DNA of 64,000 nucleotides, taken from positions 62,001 to 126,000 of the forward strand of contig CAZXHT010000003.1 in NCBI GenBank assembly GCA_964640665.1, in the 5' to 3' direction. The stretch comes from DATKYQ01 sp964640665 (GTDB lineage: Bacteria; Myxococcota; B64-G9). A program made the translations under genes and the position numbers. How positions within the stretch are numbered: position 1 is the stretch's first letter; each line of letters begins with the position of its first letter. The notes below the pieces were generated by a model. That model saw nothing but the letters and a program-made list of their open reading frames with translations. It searched no databases and was not told the origin of the DNA. Below, in pieces: positions 52,301 to 60,100 of the stretch.

Positions 52301-52436
52301 AGCCCATCCCATCCGGGCAATCCCCATCGCCGACACACGCTATCGGCCCCGGCGCCGTCTCATCGGAACAAGCCCAGACAGCGGCCAGCAACACAATCGA
52401 CAACGAAAGAAACCAATTCATTTTCATCTGTATCAT
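49356..52436 (-). CDS. MopE-repeat and NHL/Vgb-type propeller lipoprotein
   Basis: The 1026-residue protein has a lipoprotein signal (AAVWAC), three CxxDxDCPxGxxC repeats (residues about 32-90), nine copies of the DNDCDG-type metal-binding motif of MopE (CHDGIDNDCDGTTDE, CDGVDNDCDGETDE and so on, to about 570) and a C-terminal propeller of the streptogramin-lyase/NHL type (VAIDGDGNVWFGTYNGQTLY, VTVDQDGYVWGSSYGTNEVV). It is probably surface-exposed and binds Ca2+ or other metals. GGGAG lies eight bases before the ATG. It stands 54 bases upstream of the flavoprotein gene, and is probably a separate unit. Confidence 0.88.
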   Translation of the reverse strand: MIQMKMNWFLSLSIVLLAAVWACSDETAPGPIACVGDGDCPDGMGCADDVCRTICLISEDCPSGMQCLSGFCQMPCVDDGDCPSGEHCEAGFCKPDEIEDAGTDGDGGNGKECIDQDQDGYGPNCALGDEDCDDTDRLVHPGAPEICHDGIDNDCDGTTDEADCGCERGDRRACYTGPFETKGVGLCRSGVMICGDDKEYGDCQGEQTPTDEICDSEDNDCDGDIDEGLLNRCGDCTPPDDQLVEICGDGLDNDCNGQIDENCSCDPGCHCDEGGAGSNCECHPPVDQPCYSGPPSTMGQGICKGGTHDCVEQGADYVWTSCEGEVTPGVECEGDVADNLDNDCDGFTDEDCLPDGDNDGYRPPEDCDDTNAAVNPGAQESCNEIDDNCNGIVDEGVTNACGTCGPVPEEVCANGLDDDCDGSVDEMCGGCSGSETKTCYRGPDGTQGVGTCHTGTMTCIDGEFWSVCEGDVIPEAEVCDGVDNDCDGETDEQWAIGSNLCGFCDSTEVCDGVDNDCDGWTDEGVMNACGDCGVVPEEVCDGVDNDCDGLIDEGVLTACGTCPDVPCYEVGWDTPGECDADLRDCDGTEPDPGNPDAITLGQGSVRTPFIYISVTGRDQVAKLDTETGQKIWQVDSHGDAPSRTAVALDYSVWVGNRGFASTGDAHYSNGVHLDADGSRICSVDAPNICRAVAIDGDGNVWFGTYNGQTLYKVDGQATDPTGCVEPPCCRVLGSLNVGVSVYGLAIDGNGYLWTASSPVTKKVNTATMAVEASVTHDRHYGIAIDQSNNVWLGSWSGSGTQRGVHMINGSDHSVFYTGVTNVTAVTVDQDGYVWGSSYGTNEVVKINPGTGDVLCRQAVSNGHHPHGVAVDANGKIWVPNRYGGYANRFLSDCTPDGSFPVDPGQELYTYSDMTGMQLRMVTTREGHWIQNFDSGYDAPFWHSATWDATVPVDTSVSVSFVSADSEAELVTNHSPVCGPFAASPADIYNTCPSLQGHRWLSADVQLNTTQDGVRPTFSNLHVFWSY

Positions 52437-52547
52437 GGCACCAATCTCCCGGTAGGATATTCACTTACACCTCTATTAACATTCTACCACTGTCTGAGAA
52501 AAAAGAGGAATAGGTCAAACGGACCAGATCGCGAAATTTTCGCAGCT

Positions 52548-53498
52548 TCAGAAACGCCCGGATAGAATCGGAACAACTACGGCCGCCTGGCCGAGTCTCC
52601 GGGGTCTTACGAGATCGTTGGGCAAGTATGTCGACTGTCCTTGCCCGGCCTGTTCCATCTGAACCAGCGCCGGATCGCGCCACTTTCCCGCCGCCAGCAT
52701 GGCGTGGATGATCGAAGCCAGATCGATCGCCGCGGCCGAGCCGAAGCCGATGCCAAAATAGATGAGGTCCTCCTTAGAAAAAGCGAACCCTATTCCCGTT
52801 GCGGCGGCCGCCACCGTCGCAAGCAAATAGCCTACGCCCCAGCCGGTTTCCTCGATGTAAAACATGCCCCCGCCGGGCAGCAGCAGGCCCCACAAGCAAG
52901 CCATGCCGGCGCTCTTGGTCCGAGGCATCAGCGGCCGGCGGTAGGTGGGGGGCGGCGGAGGCGCGATCTGCGCGGCCGGAGGAGTGCTCTTCTTCACGAC
53001 CGGCGACGTAGGCTGCAGCTTTGCGATAACCTCGTCCAGCGCCGAAAGAAGATGATCGGTATCGCAGGGCCCCTTGGCGGTTGCGGTTCGCTCGGTGGCC
53101 GCCTTGCGCAGATCAAATAGGGCGGCGGTAAGAATGCACAGCGACCCAATCTTGCCGATGGACGCGGAGAGCGTGTACTGCGCCGACAACTCTTGCCCGA
53201 TGTCGATCTGGCAGGAGCGATCGTAGCAAGTCTTGCAGGTCTCCTTTTTCTGGCTGGCAAGCCGAGCACGGATCTCATCGCGGGGCACGATGCGAAAGTG
53301 CCCACCTTCTCCCAGACGGGTGCCGAGGTAATCCGTCAGGGTTTCGATCTCCTGGGCGGTCAGTGTCGTTCCACGGTTCTCGATCTGGAACACGGCCAGA
53401 ATAGGTACGGGTTGCTTTCCAGCGGCATAAGCGGCCGACCAGAAAACGAGCATCGCTAACAACCACGGCCGGCAATGTTTGAAGCAGGACATCTTCAC
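52548..53498 (-). CDS. Exported protein with C-terminal membrane helices
   Basis: The 316-residue protein has a signal peptide (WLLAMLVFWSAAYA), a periplasmic domain with a Cys-rich loop (KETCKTCYDRSCQIDIG) that in Myxococcota is part of a CsgG-like/DUF family, and membrane helices near residues 205-265 (GVGYLLATVAAAATGIGF, YFGIGFGSAAAIDLASII). The GTG at 53498 overlaps the stop of the previous gene (GTGA); an ATG two codons later is an alternative. No function is named. Confidence 0.75.
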   Translation of the reverse strand: MKMSCFKHCRPWLLAMLVFWSAAYAAGKQPVPILAVFQIENRGTTLTAQEIETLTDYLGTRLGEGGHFRIVPRDEIRARLASQKKETCKTCYDRSCQIDIGQELSAQYTLSASIGKIGSLCILTAALFDLRKAATERTATAKGPCDTDHLLSALDEVIAKLQPTSPVVKKSTPPAAQIAPPPPPTYRRPLMPRTKSAGMACLWGLLLPGGGMFYIEETGWGVGYLLATVAAAATGIGFAFSKEDLIYFGIGFGSAAAIDLASIIHAMLAAGKWRDPALVQMEQAGQGQSTYLPNDLVRPRRLGQAAVVVPILSGRF

Positions 53499-54229
53499 TT
53501 TTCCTGCTTCACGTTTTCGCCCTTGAGTATTTCGGGCACCGGTCTGGCCTGGATGCGCAGTCCGCCGTCGTGCTCCAGGATCAGGCGGTAGATCTTGTCG
53601 GGAACGAAGCGCGTAGCCGGGGCTTCGATCTGGGCGTTCTTGACGCCGTCCTTGCGGCGCCTGCTCTCATCCAGGGCATATTCCCAAAACGATTTCCACA
53701 AGCGGCTCTCAATCCGTCCGGTGTAGCCGCCGGCCGCCGCTGAAATGCGATAGCCGCCCGGCACTTCCATGGGACGATTGATATCGCAGCTTTCATAGGT
53801 GTTGCCGTGATCGTCGAGGGCGAAAGCGCGGGTGAAAAAGTGAATACTCTTGCCCTCACCTTCCATGATCAGCTCGTCGTTCAGGCGGATGACCAGCGCC
53901 TCGAAATGAATCACGTCGTTTACCGAAAAATCGCAGTGGACCGGGTCGAGCGGCTTCTTACCCGGCCCGTAGCGCAGGATCTTCAGACGAATCTTGCGGG
54001 GGCTGCCGTCCTGCGCGCGCTGGTAGTCCTCCACCCAGACGTCGGCCACGCGATCCTCGGCGGTCAGGCGGCCAATCATCGTCTTGAGGACTTCAACCTC
54101 GCGATGGTTTTGGTAGAACCACCAGCCACCCGCCGCCGCGGCCCCCAGGATGGCAAGCAACAACAACCGCCTGAGCCAGCTAAAAATGCCGCTGCCATTC
54201 CCTCGCCCGGTCTCTTCGTGCACCGCCAT
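53495..54229 (-). CDS. Membrane-anchored protein of unknown function
   Basis: The 244-residue protein begins with a cytoplasmic stub, one transmembrane helix (LLLLAILGAAAAGGWWFYQ) and a long extracytoplasmic, beta-rich domain (TAEDRVADVWVEDYQRAQDG, HCDFSVNDVIHFEALVIRL). GGAAGGAA lies seven bases before the ATG at 54229; the frame opens upstream at 54325 without a ribosome binding site. It overlaps the next gene by four bases and diverges from the amidohydrolase. Family not recognised. Confidence 0.75.
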   Translation of the reverse strand: MAVHEETGRGNGSGIFSWLRRLLLLAILGAAAAGGWWFYQNHREVEVLKTMIGRLTAEDRVADVWVEDYQRAQDGSPRKIRLKILRYGPGKKPLDPVHCDFSVNDVIHFEALVIRLNDELIMEGEGKSIHFFTRAFALDDHGNTYESCDINRPMEVPGGYRISAAAGGYTGRIESRLWKSFWEYALDESRRRKDGVKNAQIEAPATRFVPDKIYRLILEHDGGLRIQARPVPEILKGENVKQEK

Positions 54230-54330
54230 GGCGAAATTCCTTCCATGATTCCTTGATGTATACGAATAGCATGAAACAAAAGTACAACACAAGTTGTGGA
54301 CAAAGAGGAATTTCGTTATCATCAACGATA

Positions 54331-55407
54331 ATGAGATTGAGTCTGCTGCTCATCGTCACACTCCTCGCGTCATCCGGCTGCGAAGACGGTTCAAAACACG
54401 GGGCGCTAACCTTGCGTCCGATTATCGATTCCCACGTGCATATCGTGCCGACCGAGGCATGCATCAAACGGGCCTTGAAAATCTTCAAAGCCTCAGGCAT
54501 CACCCGCTTCTGCGCCAAGAGCGCCGGTTTTTACCCGGGCGCACGCTTCAGGGCGACCGTGGCCATGGCCAAAAATCTCGGGCCGCGCTTTGCCTTCTTG
54601 GCAAATGTCGACTGGCGCGGCATCGACGATCCCGCCTGGCCTCAACGCGAGGCGCGACGTCTTTCCAAAGAGGTCGAGTTGGGCGCGCGCGGCTTCAAGG
54701 TTTTCAAGAACCTGGGCCTGGGCGTGCGCACATCCGACGGCAAGCTGCTGGCCATCGACGACGCGCGGCTCGATCCACTGATGAAGCGCGCGGCCGATTT
54801 AGGCGTTATAGTCGCCATGCACACGGCCGATCCCCGGACCTTCTTCGATCCGCCGACACCCGATAACGAGCGCTACATGGAGCTTCTGTTCGCGCCGTCC
54901 TGGAGCTTCTACGGCAAGGACTATCCCTCGCGCGACGAACTGTTCGCCGCCCGCGAGCGGCTAATAGCCCACCATCCCGATACGACCTTTCTGCTGATAC
55001 ACCTGGCCAACAATCCCGAGGATCTGACATACGTCGATCGCCTGCTGGATACGCATCCCAACGTCTATGTGGATACATCGGCGCGCCTCGGCGAGATAGG
55101 CCGCCACCCGGCCGAACAAACCAGGAAGTTCTTCATCAAGCACCAGGATCGCATCCTGTTCGGCTCGGACATCATTATCGACCCGGGCGGCCTGCAACTT
55201 GGCTCGCTCTCGATCTGGCCCGACGACGACGGCGACGCCGCCCACTTCTATGCTGTCCACCGGGAGTACTTCGAGACGGATCACCGCCAGATCGACCACC
55301 CCACTCCGATCCAAGGCGACTGGAAGGTTGATGCAATAAACCTGCCCGCAGATGTACTGGAAAAATTCTACGTCAAGAACGCCGAGAAACTAATCTGGGG
55401 GAAATAA
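54331..55407 (+). CDS. Exported amidohydrolase (lipoprotein)
   Basis: The 358-residue protein has a lipoprotein signal (LLASSGC) followed by the amidohydrolase_2 fold: DSHVHIV metal-binding pair, VNVDWRGI, KVFKNLGLGVR (a carboxylated Lys candidate), MHTADP, LIHLANNP and LFGSDIIIDP. Enzymes of this family decarboxylate or hydrolyse; export with a lipid anchor is uncommon. The ATG is reached through a short AT-rich leader with no clear ribosome binding site. It diverges from 54229 and faces the ATPase. Confidence 0.85.
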   Translation: MRLSLLLIVTLLASSGCEDGSKHGALTLRPIIDSHVHIVPTEACIKRALKIFKASGITRFCAKSAGFYPGARFRATVAMAKNLGPRFAFLANVDWRGIDDPAWPQREARRLSKEVELGARGFKVFKNLGLGVRTSDGKLLAIDDARLDPLMKRAADLGVIVAMHTADPRTFFDPPTPDNERYMELLFAPSWSFYGKDYPSRDELFAARERLIAHHPDTTFLLIHLANNPEDLTYVDRLLDTHPNVYVDTSARLGEIGRHPAEQTRKFFIKHQDRILFGSDIIIDPGGLQLGSLSIWPDDDGDAAHFYAVHREYFETDHRQIDHPTPIQGDWKVDAINLPADVLEKFYVKNAEKLIWGK

Positions 55408-55439
55408 GCCGAAGGACCGGCCGATGATATCACCTGCTA

Positions 55440-56615
55440 TCATGACAGGCTGAATAAAAACCCGGTTAGCTTGCCCAACTCCGCCACCGGCAGTACCTCT
55501 ACTTGAGGCGCCAGCGGAAACGCTTCATTGGCCGGGCAGATGATGAAGGCTTGGCGGCATCCCAGGTCGGACATGGACTGCCTGAAGCCCTTCCCGATGG
55601 AAGGTGACTTGGTAAGTTTTATCTCTATACCAACCGGTTCGCTGCCCGGCCGAACCAGTACCAGGTCCATCTCCGCGCCCGCACCCGTCCGATAGAAGTA
55701 TGCCTGCCAGGCCGGGGGCAGGATAGCCAGTATTTGTTCGATCACCCAGCCCTCGAAAGATGCTCCCGCGTGTGGCGTTCCAATCAGCACGTCCTCGTTC
55801 GGTATGCGTAGCAGCGCATGCAACAGACCGCTATCGCGCATGTAGACCTTCGAAGATTTTACAAGCCTCTTCTTGATATTCGGATGGTAGGGTTGTAACT
55901 GCCTGGCGATGAACGTGTCCTGGAGCAGGTCGAGATAGCGCTTTACAGTGGGGGCTGATACGCCCAGGCTTGCTCCGATCTTGCTTGAGTTCAAAAGCTG
56001 TCCGTGAGAGTGGGCCACCATCTCCCAGAACCTGCGCAGCAGACTGGCGGGTAGCGTCAGACCGAGTCCGGGAATGTCCCTCTCCAGGTAGGTAGAGATG
56101 AATGCTTCGCGCCAGCGCAGGCTCTGCCCGTCGCTGCGAGCGAGAAAGCTCGGAGGGTAGCCGCCGCGGCACCAGAGCCTGCCGGACAGAGCCGGGTCAA
56201 TCTCATCTGCCGTAAAAGGAGAAAGTTCGTGGTATACTATGCGGCCGGCGAGGCTCTCCGACGACTGCCGAACGAGTTGAGGCGAGGCCGATCCGAGGAT
56301 CAGGAATCGCCCCGCCTGGCCGGGTTGCTCGTCCACCATTACCCGCACGGAGGGGAAGAGTTCCGGCCGGCGCTGGATTTCGTCGATTACTATCAGCCGG
56401 TCTTTGAACCTTTCGAGAAAGAGTTCCGCATCGCCCAACTTGGCAAGATCTGAAGAACGTTCCAGGTCGAGGTAGAGGATATCGTCCTTGCTCCTTCTTT
56501 TGGTGATAGTCCTGGCCAGGGTGGTTTTACCGCTCTGCCTTGAGCCGACAAGGCCCACCACCGGAAAGTTCTCAAGCGAACGCTCCACGATTGCTTGTAA
56601 TCTCCGATCAATCAT
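55440..56615 (-). CDS. AAA-family ATPase with DUF4143 domain
   Basis: The 391-residue protein has Walker A GSRQSGKTTLA, Walker B LIVIDEIQRR, the sensor region LILGSASPQLV and a C-terminal DUF4143 domain with a winged-helix part and an endonuclease-like end (YRTGAGAEMDLVLV, IEIKLTKSPSIGKG). Such proteins are common and mobile in bacteria and their physiological role is unproven. The ATG follows a TATAAT by seven bases (see promoter), so the mRNA is probably leaderless. Confidence 0.88.
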   Translation of the reverse strand: MIDRRLQAIVERSLENFPVVGLVGSRQSGKTTLARTITKRRSKDDILYLDLERSSDLAKLGDAELFLERFKDRLIVIDEIQRRPELFPSVRVMVDEQPGQAGRFLILGSASPQLVRQSSESLAGRIVYHELSPFTADEIDPALSGRLWCRGGYPPSFLARSDGQSLRWREAFISTYLERDIPGLGLTLPASLLRRFWEMVAHSHGQLLNSSKIGASLGVSAPTVKRYLDLLQDTFIARQLQPYHPNIKKRLVKSSKVYMRDSGLLHALLRIPNEDVLIGTPHAGASFEGWVIEQILAILPPAWQAYFYRTGAGAEMDLVLVRPGSEPVGIEIKLTKSPSIGKGFRQSMSDLGCRQAFIICPANEAFPLAPQVEVLPVAELGKLTGFLFSLS

Positions 56616-56622
56616 GCTTGTA

Positions 56623-56650
56623 ATTATAACTGCAGATATTCAATTTGCAA
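56623..56650 (-). promoter_or_regulatory. Promoter of the DUF4143 ATPase, leaderless
   Basis: Read on the minus strand, TTGCAA and a perfect TATAAT are separated by 16 bases. The -10 element ends seven bases before the ATG, placing the transcription start at or next to the initiation codon. No ribosome binding site is seen, which agrees with a leaderless mRNA. Confidence 0.55.
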
Positions 56651-56756
56651 GGATGAAATAGCAAGTTGGGCGGATCACGACCCCTACGGCTCGGGTCGCG
56701 TCAGGTGCGTGCGAGCAGCTTTCCCTGGCAGGCTTCCAAGTGCCGGTGTCTAACCC

Positions 56757-57092
56757 CTAACCAGGGGTCCCCTTGATTCCCTGTTTTGTTTTTTTGTCTG
56801 CCGGCTTCTTGGGCGCCGGCACCACGGCAGGAGACTTTGCGTCCTGCGCAGTCTCTCGTATCTCGACAGCCGTGTTAGAGGGAAACCTGGTGAGCATATC
56901 CTGGCGAAGATTGATCACCGCCGTCATGATCTGCGCGGATCGGCCCTTGATACGCTCGTTTGTCTCGTCGAATCGGGAACTAATGGCCACCGAGAAGAAC
57001 CACATACCCACTCCCGCGGCCAACACTAAAACGACTATCAGCAGCACCAACCAAATATCCGTTCCTCTTTTTACCTTGCCTTCTTCAGCCAT
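56757..57092 (-). CDS. Small single-pass membrane protein
   Basis: The 111-residue protein has a basic N-terminus, one helix (IWLVLLIVVLVLAAGVGMWFF), a coiled-coil-like segment (NERIKGRSAQIMTAVINLRQ) and a Lys/Pro-rich end (PAPKKPADKKTKQGIKG). GGGAGG precedes the ATG. It lies 30 bases after the subtilisin-like gene and may share its mRNA. No family is recognised. Confidence 0.7.
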   Translation of the reverse strand: MAEEGKVKRGTDIWLVLLIVVLVLAAGVGMWFFSVAISSRFDETNERIKGRSAQIMTAVINLRQDMLTRFPSNTAVEIRETAQDAKSPAVVPAPKKPADKKTKQGIKGTPG

Positions 57093-57121
57093 AACGATAT
57101 TCCTCCCAAGTTATCCTGCTT

Positions 57122-60100
57122 TTACTTCCTGCGTTTGATGGCCAGCACCAAGCCGAGTAGCCCAAACCACAAGGCCGACATGTTGCGTTGTTTGTCGGTG
57201 GCGCAGCCGCAGCCGCCGCCTTCCGTCTGGCCGTTGTCTTGGCAGCCCTCGTCGGTGGCGCCGTCGCAGTCGTTGTCGATGCCGTCCTCGCAGACATCCT
57301 CGGCCCCCGGGTGTACCGTCGCCGAGGCGTCGTTGCAGTCATCGCCGCAGGGCACGGTGGCGTAACCGTCACCGTCCGTGTCGGTGCAGACGCAGCTTCC
57401 GCCCGAGCACTCTTGGCCCTGATGACAAGCCCGGCCGCAGGCGCCGCAGTTGTTGTCGTCCGTGTTGATATCGGTCTCGCAGCCATCCGCTTGATCGAGG
57501 TTGCAATCTGCGTAGGGCGCGCTGCAGGCTCCCATCTCGCAGGAACCCTGGACGCAACTTGCACCTGCGTTGGCGAAGGCGCAGGCCGTGCCGCAGGCAC
57601 CACAGTTGTCGAGCGCAACCAGCAGGTCGACCTCGCAGCCGTCGGCAGCATCGGAGTTACAATCGCCAAAATCCGTGTCGCAGCTGTCCACTGCGCAGGC
57701 TCCCGACACGCAAGCCGGTGAAGCATTGGCCGGTTCGCAGACGTTCTGGCAGGCACCGCAGTTTGTTTCGTCTTCGTCGGTGTTCACTTCGCAACCGTCG
57801 TCGTTTGCGTTGTTACAATTTTCGAAGCCCGCGTCACAGGTGTCGATGACACAGAATCCGTCCAGACAGTTGGCTCCGGCATTCGCCAGGTTGCAGGCGT
57901 AACCGCACATCCCGCAGTTTCCGGCATCTCCCATCAGATCGACCTCGCAGCCGTCGGCGCCCGAACTGTTGCAATCACCGAAGCCGAAGTCGCAATCGCT
58001 CATGACGCAGTTTCCCGCCTGGCATTCTCCCTGGCCGTTGGAATAATCGCAGGCCGTGCCGCAGGCGCCGCAATTGGCCGGATCGTTGCTCAGAACCGTC
58101 TCGCAACCATTGAAACCGTCCCCGTCGCAGTCGCCGAAGCCGGCAACGCAGGTCGAAATCACGCACTGGTTGTCCACACAGGCAACGTCTGCGGCATACG
58201 GAACGTCGCAGCTTCGGCCGCAGGCTCCGCAGTTGTCGTAGTCGGCGCTGACGTCGGCCTCGCAACCGTTCGCCATGATGCCGTCGCAGTCGTCGTAGCC
58301 TAGATCACACGAGGCAATCCCGCAGGTCGAGTTCTCGCAACCCGACGTGGCGTGTAAATAGGAGTCACAGATTTGATGGCAGGCACCGCAGTTGTTCGCG
58401 TCGCTGGTCGTGTCGGTCTCACAGCCGTCGACCGGGTCTCCGTTGCAATCGTCCCATGCGCCCTGGCAAGCGCCGACGGCGCAGACGCCGCCGATGCACA
58501 GGGCGCCTGCGTGATCGAACTCGCAGACCATGCCGCAGGCGCTGCAGTTTTCGGGATCGCCGCTAAGATCGGCCTCGCAGCCGTCTTCGCCCAAACCGTT
58601 GCAGTCGGCAAAGCCTACATCACACGAGGTAACTACGCACTCGCCATCGACACAGATTCCAACACCGTCCGCAAAAACACACACATGGCCGCAGGCCCCG
58701 CAGTTTTGCGGATCGGCACTGACATCGAACTCGCAGCCGTTTAGGGCATCACCGTCGCAGTTGTCCCAACCGTCATCGCAAGCCGTAGCACAGGCCGAGT
58801 ACATGTCGATGTCAAAGCCGTAATCGTTGAAAATATAATCCGACACCAGGTTTACCTTGATGGTGTCGCCCGTCGCCCATGGGCTCCAGAAGGCTCCCTG
58901 ATCGCCGGTATAGGATGCAAGCTGGTTGTTCTGACCGTCGAGGATGTAGACGTAATCCCAACCGCTCTCGGTCACCATGTCTGTAAAATGCACCCGGATC
59001 TTCATGGCGCCCGGAGCACTGACCACGAAGGTCTCGTCGTAGTTGTCGGGATAAGGATGCGGCGTCGAGATCTGCGCGGCAACCGTGCTACAGTCGCCCA
59101 TGCCGATGCCGCACTGGCCGGCCTGGCAAACCATCATCGAGACGTGGTCGAGGTCGCACACGGTATTGCAGTCACCGCAATGGGCCACATCGCTGTCGGT
59201 GTCGGTCTCGCAACCGTCGCTATCGTCGGCGTTGCAGTCGTCGAAGCCCGAGTCGCAGGAGCCCATCTCGCAAGTTCCGGCGTTACAGGCAGCGGTCGCG
59301 TTGTCATACTCGCATACAATGCCGCAGTCGCTGCAGTTCTGTATATCGGTGCTCAGATCGACCTCGCAACCGTCCGCGCCCTCTCCGTTGCAGTCGGCGA
59401 AGCCGGCATCGCAGGAGCCGACGACGCAGACGCCGTCGCTGCAGCTTCCCGTGCCGTTGGCGAAAACGCACACGATGCCGCAGGCCCCGCAGTTGTCGAT
59501 GTCTGAACTGACATCGAACTCACAACCGTTGGTATCGATCCCGTCACAGTCGTCCCAGCCACGCTCGCAAGTTTCAATCCGGCAAACAGCCTGGTTGCAC
59601 GAAGCGCTGTCGACGTGAGCCAGGTCGCAGGCGTTGTCGCAGGCGCCGCAGTTGTTGGGATCGGTGCTGGTCGAGGTCTCGCAACCATCTGCCTCGCTCG
59701 AGTTGCAGTCTTCGAAACCCTGGCTGCACTCGCCCATCTGGCATACACCGGCATTGCACTCCCCGGCGGCGTGGCTGTAGTGACAGATGACTCCGCAGGC
59801 GCTGCAATTCCAGGGGTCGCTGGCCAACTCGGCCTCGCAGCCGTCGAGCGGGTTGTTGTTGCAGTCGGCCCAACCGGCCTGGCAGTCGATGCTCTCGATA
59901 CAGATGCTGTTTGCGCACTGGCTGATGGTGTGCGCGCCGCCGCAGGTCAGGCCGCAGCCTCCACAGTTGTCGACGTCAGAGCTGGTGTCGGCCTCGCAGC
60001 CGTTTTGCGGATCGGCGTCACAGTTCGAATATCCGGCGCTGCATCCGTTTTCGCACGAGCTCACGGAATCAATGACGAAGCCGTCGCGGGTCACGCTGCC

